From Shewanella eurypsychrophilus (lineage in GTDB: Bacteria > Pseudomonadota > Gammaproteobacteria > Enterobacterales > Shewanellaceae), in the NCBI RefSeq assembly GCF_007004545.3, contig NZ_CP045503.2, forward strand, positions 186,001 through 250,000: DNA of 64,000 bases, written 5' to 3'. A program made the translations under genes and the position numbers. Below the pieces are notes generated by a model. That model was not told where the DNA came from, ran no database searches, and worked only from the letters and a program-made list of their open reading frames with translations. Position 1 is the first letter of the stretch. Each line of letters starts with the position of its first letter. Positions 1 to 8,011 of the stretch are shown piece by piece.

Positions 1-1
1 A

Positions 2-415
2 ATTGCCCAAAAGTTTATGGAGCATGAAAAGGCATTATTAACAGATATCACAGATCTACGTGCTCAAACTGGTAAAGCTTATGACACTAATGATGCCGAG
101 GCTATCAGGGAGCACCTTGTTGTCGCCGAGCAGTTAAACAGTAAAATGGGTCAGCTGATGGTAAATGTAGAGGCTTACCCTGAGCTTAAATCTGATAATA
201 CTATGTTGCAGGCGATGCAGACCTACAATGAGGTTGAAGCGCATATCTCAGCTGCGCGACGTTTTTATAATGCTTCAGTCTCTGAGCTCAATAATGCCGT
301 TGAGATTTTTCCAGGGTCAATTATTGCTGCTATGGCAAGTATTAAGGTGATGCCTTTCTATGAAGCCGATGAAGCGTCGAAAGCACCTGTCGATGCTGCC
401 GATTTTTTGAAGTAA
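2..415 (+). CDS. lemA: LemA family protein (5' end outside the window)
   Basis: C-terminal part of a LemA-family protein. The frame is open from base 2 (reading IAQKFMEHEK before the first internal Met at base 17), so the gene starts upstream of the window and the Met at 17 is not the start. The visible part is mostly helical with the family pattern of a 'fM.hE..ll..i..aR' helix followed by an 'A...YNxxVxxxNxxxxxFPxxxIA' segment (RRFYNASVSELNNAVEIFPG). LemA proteins are usually anchored by one N-terminal membrane helix, which would lie in the missing part; the exact role is unknown. It is followed after 67 bp by a DUF3137 gene, a common LemA partner, which supports the call. Confidence 0.85.
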   Translation: MAQKFMEHEKALLTDITDLRAQTGKAYDTNDAEAIREHLVVAEQLNSKMGQLMVNVEAYPELKSDNTMLQAMQTYNEVEAHISAARRFYNASVSELNNAVEIFPGSIIAAMASIKVMPFYEADEASKAPVDAADFLK

Positions 416-482
416 ATTGAGCCTGTAAATTATTAGTACGACTGCCTAATGGCCTTTTATGAACCAAATAGCTTGATATAAG

Positions 483-1493
483 ATGAATATAGTTAGTTTT
501 ATTCTCGGGGCGCCTATTAAGGCTAAGCGACAATCTCAGCAGCTTGTTGCCCCCGACGGTGATATTACATCACTGCAAGCGCATTATGATCAGCATATAG
601 AACCATTGACCAGAAAGTTTGAAAATCGACGCGTATCTTCACTTAAAACGCTCAGGCAGCGTATCTATTTCAGCCTTATTATTTTTTCAATTATTACCTT
701 TGTTACCTATCTCTTTGATACTCGTGAGCGATTGGGTATTCCTTGGTTTCTCTACCTAATTCCTGCACTCCCGCTATTTTTGTGGTCATCTCGTCCTGTT
801 AAACGTTATCAAAGCGATGTTAAAGCAAAAGTTTTTCCTAAAATATTTAGCTATTTTGGTAGTGATTTTATCTTTAGCTCTTCTCATAGCATGAGCTTAT
901 CTGGGCTTAAGCGTTCTAAGCTACTCCCTTATTATGATGATGCTCGATTTGAAGATTATGTACAGGGAACTCATAAAGGGGTGGAGATCGTGATTAATGA
1001 GCTTGAACTAACAAAAGAGGTTAAGCGCGATAAGCGAACAGAAAATGTGACAAGGTTTAAGGGCGTGATGGTGCAACTGAGTAGTCACAAAAAGTTTAGC
1101 GGCCATACTGTGGTCGTGCGCAGCCGAGGTGGTCTAATTAACTTTTTGTCGGACTCATTTAAGCGACTTTCGAGAGTAAAACTTGAAGACCCAAGATTTG
1201 AGAAACAGTTCGATGTATTCTCCTCCGATCAAATTGAGGCAAGGTATCTACTTACTGTCAGCTTTATGGAGCGGCTTCAGGAGTTGGCAAGTTGCTTTAC
1301 AGGTAAGATACAGTGTGCATTTTATGAAGACAAACTACTGATTATGCTGGCTAGCCGTGAAAGCCGATTTGAGCTTGGCTCTATCTTTAATGGTGCAACA
1401 TTTGAGTATGAGTTTAGTCAGATAAATAGAGAGATGCAGCAGCTGTTTGCTATGATTGAGATACTTAAGCTTGATGAATACACGGGATTATAG
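483..1493 (+). CDS. DUF3137 domain membrane protein
   Basis: 336-residue protein with two adjacent predicted membrane helices (about residues 60-78 and 84-100; hydrophobic runs around FSLIIFSIITFVTYLF and GIPWFLYLIPALPLFLW) followed by a soluble domain of about 230 residues. The position directly after lemA and the arrangement of a short N-terminal cytoplasmic segment, membrane hairpin and mixed soluble domain fit DUF3137, a family often paired with LemA and of unknown function. The stop codon is immediately followed by the ATG of the next gene (TAGATG), so the three genes probably form one transcript. The function is inferred from the neighbourhood only. Confidence 0.75.
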   Translation: MNIVSFILGAPIKAKRQSQQLVAPDGDITSLQAHYDQHIEPLTRKFENRRVSSLKTLRQRIYFSLIIFSIITFVTYLFDTRERLGIPWFLYLIPALPLFLWSSRPVKRYQSDVKAKVFPKIFSYFGSDFIFSSSHSMSLSGLKRSKLLPYYDDARFEDYVQGTHKGVEIVINELELTKEVKRDKRTENVTRFKGVMVQLSSHKKFSGHTVVVRSRGGLINFLSDSFKRLSRVKLEDPRFEKQFDVFSSDQIEARYLLTVSFMERLQELASCFTGKIQCAFYEDKLLIMLASRESRFELGSIFNGATFEYEFSQINREMQQLFAMIEILKLDEYTGL

Positions 1494-2264
1494 ATGAACA
1501 TTAGATGGGAGGCAGCACGAAACAGCTATGGATTTTGGCTAGTGTTTAGTATCTGCTTTCTAATGGTTCACTCTCAAGTTTCTGCTAAAGATAAGCCACA
1601 TTACAAGGCCAGTTATTCGAAAAATGGGCTTAGTGAGCTCGCCACAGAACAAGGTGCTGATACCGCTGTTTTAGACAACGACAGCTTTCAAAAGCAAAGT
1701 AACACTAGCACCACAGCCAGTGAGCAACTCAAGGTATATCAATATAAGCAGGCGAATGGTGTCGTGGCTTTCTCCGATCATGCTCCAGGTATGAATGAAT
1801 ATCAGGTACTGTTTTATGATTGTTACGCATGTCGGCCTGATTCCGAACTCGATTGGAACAAGATGCCGTTATTCTCACATGATTATGATGAGTTGATAGG
1901 ACGTGCGGCTAAAAAGCATAAAATAGACCCTGCCCTGATCCGTGCGATAATACATGCCGAATCTGCTTTTAATGTGTTTGCCTTGTCACGCACCGGAGCG
2001 ATGGGGCTAATGCAATTAATGCCCGATACTGCCAAAGAAATGGGTGTGAGCAATGCTTTTCGCCCGGATCAAAATATCGATGGTGGGACTAAGTATCTTG
2101 CTAAGATGCTAAAGCGCTTCGATGGCAATATAGACTTGGCTTGTGCAGCTTACAATGCCGGACCCACAACGGTGACAAACTATAACGGCATACCACCCTA
2201 CCCAGAGACTCAGGCTTACATAAAACGAGTCAAAATCCTGCTAAAGCGTTACCGTAAAGCCTAG
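1494..2264 (+). CDS. Lytic transglycosylase (SLT domain), periplasmic
   Basis: 256-residue protein with an N-terminal hydrophobic signal (residues about 11-30, ending near VSAKD), a low-complexity linker, a short DUF4124-like segment (YQYKQANGVVAFSDHAP) and a C-terminal SLT domain from about residue 130. Family motifs visible are ALIRAIIHAESAFN, containing the catalytic Glu, GAMGLMQLMPDTA, and AYNAGPTTV. Such enzymes cleave the glycan strand of peptidoglycan between MurNAc and GlcNAc with formation of the 1,6-anhydro product. It abuts the DUF3137 gene and overlaps the convergent MATE gene by 4 bp. The substrate class is certain from the motifs; the specific cellular role is not. Confidence 0.88.
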   Translation: MNIRWEAARNSYGFWLVFSICFLMVHSQVSAKDKPHYKASYSKNGLSELATEQGADTAVLDNDSFQKQSNTSTTASEQLKVYQYKQANGVVAFSDHAPGMNEYQVLFYDCYACRPDSELDWNKMPLFSHDYDELIGRAAKKHKIDPALIRAIIHAESAFNVFALSRTGAMGLMQLMPDTAKEMGVSNAFRPDQNIDGGTKYLAKMLKRFDGNIDLACAAYNAGPTTVTNYNGIPPYPETQAYIKRVKILLKRYRKA

Positions 2265-3706
2265 TTCCTCGTTCCTAAGCACTCGCTTATTTCATCTTGT
2301 CTATTGGTGTTTATATGATGCCAAACCATAGGTGCAACGATAAGGAACATCACTACGTTCGATATTGGCATAGCAAGCCAGACGCCGTTGAGTCCTATGA
2401 TTTTCGGCAAAAAATATAGGAATGGTAACTGGATCATCATGTTACCTATCGATATCCCTAGAGACCTACCCCCTTGGTTTACCGCCATAAAATACATGAT
2501 GGCCAATACAATAAAGCCGTCAAGAAACATGGCAAATAGGTGCAGTTGAATGCCTGTAACGGTTTCCTGTAATAGCAGCGGATCGTCACTATTGAACAGC
2601 TCTATGATGCTATGGGGAAATAGATTCAGGATAGCGACCCAAGCGACCCCCGCAGTAATCGTGACCTTGGTTGCCAATATGACCATCTTCTTAATATTTT
2701 CTGGCTGATTTGCACCAAAAAAGTAGCTAACAGGCGGCTGCATACCCTCACCAAGCCCTTCAGCGACAAAGTAGTACAGCACCATCAGGTAGCCAACAAT
2801 GGCAAATGCCCCTACGTTGATTGAGTCGCCATACTCCATAAAAAGACGATTATGTAGCGCAAATACAAAGCTAGTATATAGGTACATAACAAAGCTTGAA
2901 GCACCCAATAGCAAGATCTGTTTTGCGAGTCGAGAGTCAAATCTGAAACTCTTAGGATTTATGGTTAATTTGCTAAATTTAAATTTAGTTACTGCAGAAA
3001 GAAAATAGATCACTCCACAGAAAGCGACACTCATCTGTGCGGCTACAGTCGCAATGGCTGCCCCCTGTAGCGCCATATCTAAGCGCACGATAAAGATGTA
3101 ATCGAGTAAAATATTTAGGCAAGCTCCCATGACCATCAAGCCTGTTGCAATATTAGGGCTCTCATCATTACGGATAAGGATGGGGATCGCAGCGGCTAAT
3201 ATCGTGAAGCTAACGGTCCAGATAAATGGAGTGATATATTGATCCGCTTGATACAGTGAGTTGTTTACACCGCCCTGAATAAGCAGTAGCTCTGTACCGT
3301 AATTGGATAGAAACCAGGAGCCCATGAGGCCGAAGCCTAAGATGAGCAATAGGGCTGTAGCGATAGTGCGACTAATCGAGTCACTATTTGTGCTGTCAGA
3401 ATCTGGATTATTGATGGTTTTTGTTAACTTATCTTTACCTCGATTTATTGAGAGTAAGCTTCCCGAGCCCATACCAATCATTAGGCCAATACCGGCAAAA
3501 ATATAGATGATTGGCCACGCCATATTGATACCAGCCAAGCCTTCATGACCAACATATTGACCAATAAAAATACCATCAACAATTTGATATAGACCGTTGA
3601 CCAGCATGGCGGCTACTGATGGGATCGCATATCGCCAGAACGTACGATTTAGCGTGGTTCCTGATGGTGATGAGGCTAATTTAAGGTCTTCTGCTTGCAT
3701 AGTCAT
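2261..3706 (-). CDS. MATE-family multidrug efflux transporter
   Basis: 481-residue polytopic protein with about 12 hydrophobic segments. The N-terminal FWRYAIPSVAAMLVNGLYQ and IVDGIFIGQYVGHEGLAGIN match the MATE fold's first helices, and a related pattern recurs in the second half (FFGANQPENIKKM). MATE proteins export cationic drugs or metabolites using Na+ or H+ gradients; the substrate cannot be read here. The last residues (LGTRN) are encoded by two units of the heptamer repeat seen at other gene ends in this window. The gene is divergent from the LysR-type regulator at 3835, a likely regulator by position. Confidence 0.85.
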   Translation of the reverse strand: MTMQAEDLKLASSPSGTTLNRTFWRYAIPSVAAMLVNGLYQIVDGIFIGQYVGHEGLAGINMAWPIIYIFAGIGLMIGMGSGSLLSINRGKDKLTKTINNPDSDSTNSDSISRTIATALLLILGFGLMGSWFLSNYGTELLLIQGGVNNSLYQADQYITPFIWTVSFTILAAAIPILIRNDESPNIATGLMVMGACLNILLDYIFIVRLDMALQGAAIATVAAQMSVAFCGVIYFLSAVTKFKFSKLTINPKSFRFDSRLAKQILLLGASSFVMYLYTSFVFALHNRLFMEYGDSINVGAFAIVGYLMVLYYFVAEGLGEGMQPPVSYFFGANQPENIKKMVILATKVTITAGVAWVAILNLFPHSIIELFNSDDPLLLQETVTGIQLHLFAMFLDGFIVLAIMYFMAVNQGGRSLGISIGNMMIQLPFLYFLPKIIGLNGVWLAMPISNVVMFLIVAPMVWHHINTNRQDEISECLGTRN

Positions 3707-3834
3707 AGGTTGGTTTTTCTAGGTGGGCCGAGTCTACCCGTTAATTATGGATTGATTAAGTTAGTTAGTATCCGAAAATCGTATAGGTTTCTGCTAAAGT
3801 AGGCCTATATTAGCGCACGACTAAGGTAGATAAG

Positions 3835-4728
3835 ATGAACTGGACACTGTATCAACTAGAAGCCTTTGTGTTGTCAGTCAAACATGGCTCTTTCTCTGCT
3901 GCTGCGAGAAAACTGGGCAAGGCACAATCAAGAATTAGCACTGCCATAGCAAATCTAGAGGTCGATCTTGGCTTTGAACTGTTTGATCGCAGTGGCAAGC
4001 TACCCGTGCTGACGACACTGGGTGAGGATATGTACATTGAAGCACAGGCTGTGCTTGAGCAGTGTCAGCGATTACAGGCAAGGGCGATGACACTGAGTAC
4101 AGGCCAAGAGATAGCGCTTACCGTTGCTATGGATGAGGCGGTGCCTGTTAATGCATTTGAATCTCTATTTGAACGGGTTGCTCTCGAGTATCCGCTGCTA
4201 AAGCTTACGATTATTAACGGTTCACGAGATGATATTAGTTCCTGGGTCGATGAGGGAAAAGCCGATATGGGGATCCTATTTCATGTAGGAAAGCTGCCTA
4301 CTTCACTAGAATTTATGTCTGTTGCGCAGTTTAAACAGTCTCTTATCGTCTCCTCGACTCACCCGCTTGCCAATTGTCCTTCTCCCAAAATAGCCGACCT
4401 GAATCAATATCGTCAGTTAGTGATTAGAGATCGAGTCGGTGACACTCAGGAGAAAGCCTTATCGGCTAATCATTGGTATATCGATAGCTATTTCTATATG
4501 ACGGCTTTAGTGATCCGCGGAGTCGGTTGGGCCCTCGTTCCTGAGCATGTCGCTAATTCAGGTTGGTACAGTGATGATGTCGTTGAGCTGTCGACTGAGT
4601 ACATTCCTAATCCCTTGTTAGTCGAAATTGGGGTGGTTAATCGTCGAGATAAAGCTTATGGACCTGTAATGGAGTGGATCTTTATTGAAATAGAGTCCAT
4701 GTTTAACAATAAGCCTCAACATTATTGA
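3835..4728 (+). CDS. LysR-type transcriptional regulator
   Basis: 297 residues, the usual LysR length. The N-terminal winged helix-turn-helix is clear (LYQLEAFVLSVKHGSFSAAA then ISTAIANLEVDLGFELFDRS), followed by a linker helix and a periplasmic-binding-protein-like effector domain (residues about 90-290). It is divergent from the MATE gene with 128 bp between start codons, the normal arrangement when a LysR protein controls its neighbour and itself. The effector is unknown. The downstream small genes at 4768 and 5199 are on the same strand and may be co-transcribed. Confidence 0.9.
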   Translation: MNWTLYQLEAFVLSVKHGSFSAAARKLGKAQSRISTAIANLEVDLGFELFDRSGKLPVLTTLGEDMYIEAQAVLEQCQRLQARAMTLSTGQEIALTVAMDEAVPVNAFESLFERVALEYPLLKLTIINGSRDDISSWVDEGKADMGILFHVGKLPTSLEFMSVAQFKQSLIVSSTHPLANCPSPKIADLNQYRQLVIRDRVGDTQEKALSANHWYIDSYFYMTALVIRGVGWALVPEHVANSGWYSDDVVELSTEYIPNPLLVEIGVVNRRDKAYGPVMEWIFIEIESMFNNKPQHY

Positions 4729-4767
4729 TTGTATTCACTATAGAAGTGCTGAGAAGGGAGGAGTTGC

Positions 4768-5145
4768 ATGTTAACTAGTTTAAAGCAAAAACTCGTCGAA
4801 TTAGAACTCTACCTGCTTAAGTCTGATGTTCGAGCTTCCCCCGAGGAACTGAATATTCTTATCCATGATGATTTTCACGAATTTGGCGCCTTTGGGGCCA
4901 GTTTTGGTAAAAAAGACGTATTAGAGCGTCTGCCAAAAGAAAAATGTCCAAATTTTTGTGCAACCAGTTTTGAGCTCAGAATGTTATCTAAGGATCTCTC
5001 ACAGCTGTTATACCGTGCAACGATGAAGAAGCAGGATGAATTTAACACCCGCTACTCTTTAAGAAGCTCGTTGTGGAAATTCAATGAAGATCTAGACGAG
5101 TGGCAGATGATTTTTCATCAAGGTACGCCTTGTGAGCCATTTTAA
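4768..5145 (+). CDS. SnoaL/DUF4440-like small protein
   Basis: 125 residues with the compact pattern of the NTF2-like superfamily: an N-terminal helix (LKQKLVELELYLLKSDVRAS), a 'L..LIHDDFHEFGAFGASFGKKDVLERL' strand-helix segment and a C-terminal strand 'SLWKFNEDLDEWQMIFHQGT'. This resembles DUF4440 proteins, which are found as stand-alone domains of mostly unknown function. A strong Shine-Dalgarno (GGGAGGAG) sits 5 nt before ATG. There are no catalytic residues that would let a reaction be named. Confidence 0.65.
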   Translation: MLTSLKQKLVELELYLLKSDVRASPEELNILIHDDFHEFGAFGASFGKKDVLERLPKEKCPNFCATSFELRMLSKDLSQLLYRATMKKQDEFNTRYSLRSSLWKFNEDLDEWQMIFHQGTPCEPF

Positions 5146-5198
5146 GTGAGTGACAATTTTGATGATTTATCAAAAATTGAGATTGAAAAGGAAGTGTG

Positions 5199-5582
5199 AT
5201 GCATCAGGGAAGTTGTTTATGTGGAAAGATAATATTTCAAATTGAATCTGAGCCAGTCGCTGTCTCAAATTGCCACTGCAATATGTGCCAGAAGCAACAT
5301 GGGGCTGCCTTTGCGACCTATGCGAGATTTAAGCGTAGCCAAGTTAACTATCTATCAGGCGAAGACAAACTGGCTGTATACCAATCATCAGATAACGTGC
5401 AGCGAAAATTTTGTGCTGGCTGTGGCGCTAACATAGAGTGGGGCTATTGCAGTGGTGAGTACGCTATCTGGGTCGCCATGGCCTTAGGCTTGTTTGACAC
5501 AAAGTTGGTGCCAGAGACTGTCAAAGAGCTGCATAAGGATACTCAAGTTAGCTGGTGGAAGTCGGCTAGTGAGATAACTTAA
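5199..5582 (+). CDS. GFA (glutathione-dependent formaldehyde-activating-like) family protein
   Basis: Small zinc-binding protein of the GFA/CENP-V fold. Cysteine clusters are in the expected order: CLCGK, then CHCNMC with QKQHGAAF, then CAGCGANIEWG. These bind zinc in the family. The named glutathione-formaldehyde activity applies to the founder only and cannot be assumed here. I place the start at 5199 rather than the GTG at 5196 because AAGGAA ends 5 nt before the ATG at 5199, a normal spacing. A bidirectional terminator follows. Confidence 0.8.
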   Translation: MHQGSCLCGKIIFQIESEPVAVSNCHCNMCQKQHGAAFATYARFKRSQVNYLSGEDKLAVYQSSDNVQRKFCAGCGANIEWGYCSGEYAIWVAMALGLFDTKLVPETVKELHKDTQVSWWKSASEIT

Positions 5583-5603
5583 GCCATAGCCTAAGCAATA
5601 AAA

Positions 5604-5625
5604 AAAGCCGCGTTCAAGCGGCTTT
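5604..5625. terminator. Bidirectional Rho-independent terminator
   Basis: An 8-bp stem (AAAGCCGC / GCGGCTTT) around a 6-nt loop, with an A-tract on its left and Ts on its right. It lies between the convergent GFA gene and rlmJ and can end both transcripts. Confidence 0.8.
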
Positions 5626-5654
5626 CTCAGTGTTAACTTGTGATAGCAGAAGGC

Positions 5655-6497
5655 TTACTCAGCCACTTCCAATTTTATCGTGACCTTACCACCACCTTGA
5701 TTCAGGAGCGGTGATAGGTATTCTAAGATCTCATCGGCTTTAGTATCGAGCTGCCAAGGTGGATTGATGATCCATAACCCTGCGGCCGTCATACCAAACT
5801 CATCACTGTCAGCTCTGACGGCTTGTTCAATACGTAGCTGGTTCTTAATGCCACTTTGGGCAAGGATTTTCAACATAGCTTCGGTTTGAGCACGTTTAAC
5901 CACTGGGTACCACAGCATATAGACGCCAGTAGAAAACTTCTTATGAGCCTTGATGATAGCGTTAGGCACATCTTGATAATCGGTTTTCATCTCATAACTT
6001 GGGTCGACTAAGATAACTCCGCGTCGTTCGCGAGGAGGAACTGCCGCAATTAACCCCTTTAAACCATCATCTTTAACGATGCGAATACAGCGGTCGCCAG
6101 TAAACTGCTCTTCAAGCTGGGCATAGTCAGACCCATGAAGCTCATGTAAGACCATACGCTCTTTTTCATAGCGGTTCATATCCACAAAAGCGGGAGATCC
6201 TGGATAGAAAGAGAGTTCTGCTTTACCTTGATTGAAGTGAGTGACATCAGCAATATATTCAGCTAATGGCTCTGGGAGATCCTCTTTGCCCCATAGCTTA
6301 GCGACACCCTCTAAATATTCACCCGTTTTTTGAGCAAACTCATCGCTAAGCGCATAACCGCCAGCACCTGCATGGCTATCGATGTAGACAAAAGGGGTTG
6401 GCTTTTTATGCATGAGTTTCAGCACCTGCAGTAAAACAGAGTGTTTTAACACATCAGCATAATTTCCGGCATGGTAGCCGTGGCGATAACTTAGCAT
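5655..6497 (-). CDS. rlmJ: 23S rRNA (adenine-2030-N6)-methyltransferase RlmJ
   Basis: 280 residues from the chosen start. The family's N-terminus (MLSYRHGYHAGNYADVLKH) fixes the start at 6497, preceded by AGGA about 8 nt upstream; a longer reading frame to 6539 adds 14 residues that do not belong to the family. The catalytic DPSY-type motif is visible (ILVDPSYEMK), followed by LWYPVV. RlmJ methylates N6 of A2030 in 23S rRNA using S-adenosylmethionine. It stands alone between the terminator and the upstream regulator gene. Confidence 0.93.
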   Translation of the reverse strand: MLSYRHGYHAGNYADVLKHSVLLQVLKLMHKKPTPFVYIDSHAGAGGYALSDEFAQKTGEYLEGVAKLWGKEDLPEPLAEYIADVTHFNQGKAELSFYPGSPAFVDMNRYEKERMVLHELHGSDYAQLEEQFTGDRCIRIVKDDGLKGLIAAVPPRERRGVILVDPSYEMKTDYQDVPNAIIKAHKKFSTGVYMLWYPVVKRAQTEAMLKILAQSGIKNQLRIEQAVRADSDEFGMTAAGLWIINPPWQLDTKADEILEYLSPLLNQGGGKVTIKLEVAE

Positions 6498-6572
6498 CGA
6501 TATTCCTAATAGGGAGAAAATGGTTGGCGTCTGTACCAATCAATAGAGTATATCGCATGAGCATGAGGTTTT

Positions 6573-7820
6573 TTACAGAAAAAGTGTCAGCTTCTGCATC
6601 CAAACCATTTTGTGCTCTCCCATAGGTACGAGCCAAACGGCAGTGCCATCATCTTGGTATAGGCGATAAAAGCGTAACTCTGATTGAGTTAGGTGTTGTT
6701 TTCTAAGCTTTAGGTAGAGCTTCTTTGCCGTCTCTGATAGCGAATGAGGTGAGGCTAATTCTGTTTTAGTAATGACGACATCAAATTGTTGAATTTCGGT
6801 GTTCTGCCAGTGATGCGTGCTCTGAGTGTATTCACCTCGAATGGTATATTTCATCGGGCTAGTGTGACAGTTCTCATCGGTGATACAGGCAGCAAAATAG
6901 ATTAAGCCTTTGTCATCGCCTAAATTAACCAGAGATATGCGAAAGTCACTTCGAACTAACAGACTATCTTTAGCGCCAAAGTAAAGATCGCCATGATAAA
7001 CATCCTCCTGTAACTCGCCGCTATACTCCACCAGATCAGGCAGTAGCAGCTTATTATAGGTTTTCTGTTCCATGCGAATCTTAGTGCTGAGGAAGTCTGA
7101 TAGCGCCAGTTCGGCACCATTGTTAGGTGCCCCAGTAATATTGATGAGTTGCTTACCAGGGCACTGACCATTGGCATAATTGGGGCAGATAGCAAAACTA
7201 TCAGCAGTAGAAGATATGGAAGCAAAGCTATGAAATGTCTTGAATGGAGGCTGCCATTGTTTCTCATCGATAACTTGCTGATTAAAACGTTGAGTCAGTT
7301 GCTGCTGTGTCGGTTGACGGGTCTCAGTATTTGATGTGAATACTTCAATATGACCATGTAGATTATCAAGAGAAATGCTTTGCTGTTGTTGCTGATAAGG
7401 GGCGACAGTATCTGAGATCGCTTCAACCCAAGGTGACCACCAGGCAATACCAATAATGTGAGCAATAAAAACACACGCAGCGATAGCAAGCATTATTGGC
7501 TTCTTATGGTTTCTGCTTGTGGCAATACTAGGTAGATGCAGAACGTAGCCATGACGCGGCACCGTTTTAAGTTCTATGTCTGATTCGTGGGCGAGTTTAC
7601 GCCTTAATAAACTGATGCATTGTTGCAATGACGATTGAGCAACCACTCGTTCAGGCCAGCCAACTTGTATTAGCTGCTCTTTACTGACTAACGTGTTATG
7701 GCTGGTTACAAGAAGTTTTAGAACAGCGGCTTCAGCATAGCTAAGCTCGATCTCGGTACTATCTTCTAAGATTAATAGCTGCTTGGCGACATCTAGTTTA
7801 AGTTGCTGAGTGATTTGCAA
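6573..7820 (-). CDS. ToxR/CadC-like membrane-bound transcriptional regulator
   Basis: 415 residues. The N-terminal OmpR-type winged helix (about residues 1-95) shows LSYAEAAVLKLLVTSHNTLV, SKEQLIQVGWP and a wing ending TVPRHGYVLHL. A single membrane helix follows (PIMLAIAACVFIAHIIGIAW, about residues 110-128), then a periplasmic domain of roughly 280 residues containing two Cys pairs (CPNYANGQC and CITDENC). This one-component layout senses periplasmic signals and binds DNA from the membrane. The upstream neighbour on the same strand is the multiheme cytochrome, with 191 bp between; whether it regulates the cytochrome gene is a guess. Confidence 0.82.
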   Translation of the reverse strand: MQITQQLKLDVAKQLLILEDSTEIELSYAEAAVLKLLVTSHNTLVSKEQLIQVGWPERVVAQSSLQQCISLLRRKLAHESDIELKTVPRHGYVLHLPSIATSRNHKKPIMLAIAACVFIAHIIGIAWWSPWVEAISDTVAPYQQQQQSISLDNLHGHIEVFTSNTETRQPTQQQLTQRFNQQVIDEKQWQPPFKTFHSFASISSTADSFAICPNYANGQCPGKQLINITGAPNNGAELALSDFLSTKIRMEQKTYNKLLLPDLVEYSGELQEDVYHGDLYFGAKDSLLVRSDFRISLVNLGDDKGLIYFAACITDENCHTSPMKYTIRGEYTQSTHHWQNTEIQQFDVVITKTELASPHSLSETAKKLYLKLRKQHLTQSELRFYRLYQDDGTAVWLVPMGEHKMVWMQKLTLFL

Positions 7821-7960
7821 ATGTGTCTCGTTACTTGGTGAGTTTGTATGGAAGGCGGAGATCTCGATATTATATTGCTAGCTATTTCAACACGACAAAC
7901 CATATCACTGTAAAATATGATCTGACTGGCAATTTCTCTCACATATTAACAAAAGGGTTG

Positions 7961-7986
7961 CCGCCTAGATAAGAAAACCTAGGCGG
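7961..7986 (-). terminator. Hairpin downstream of the multiheme cytochrome gene
   Basis: An 8-bp inverted repeat (CCGCCTAG / CTAGGCGG) with a 10-nt loop, 25 bp past the cytochrome stop codon. On the minus strand the stem is followed by CAACCCTTTTG, so the U-tract is weak. It may be a terminator or an mRNA 3' stabiliser. Confidence 0.5.
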
Positions 7987-8011
7987 GGTTAATCTCATTG
8001 CAGGGAGACTT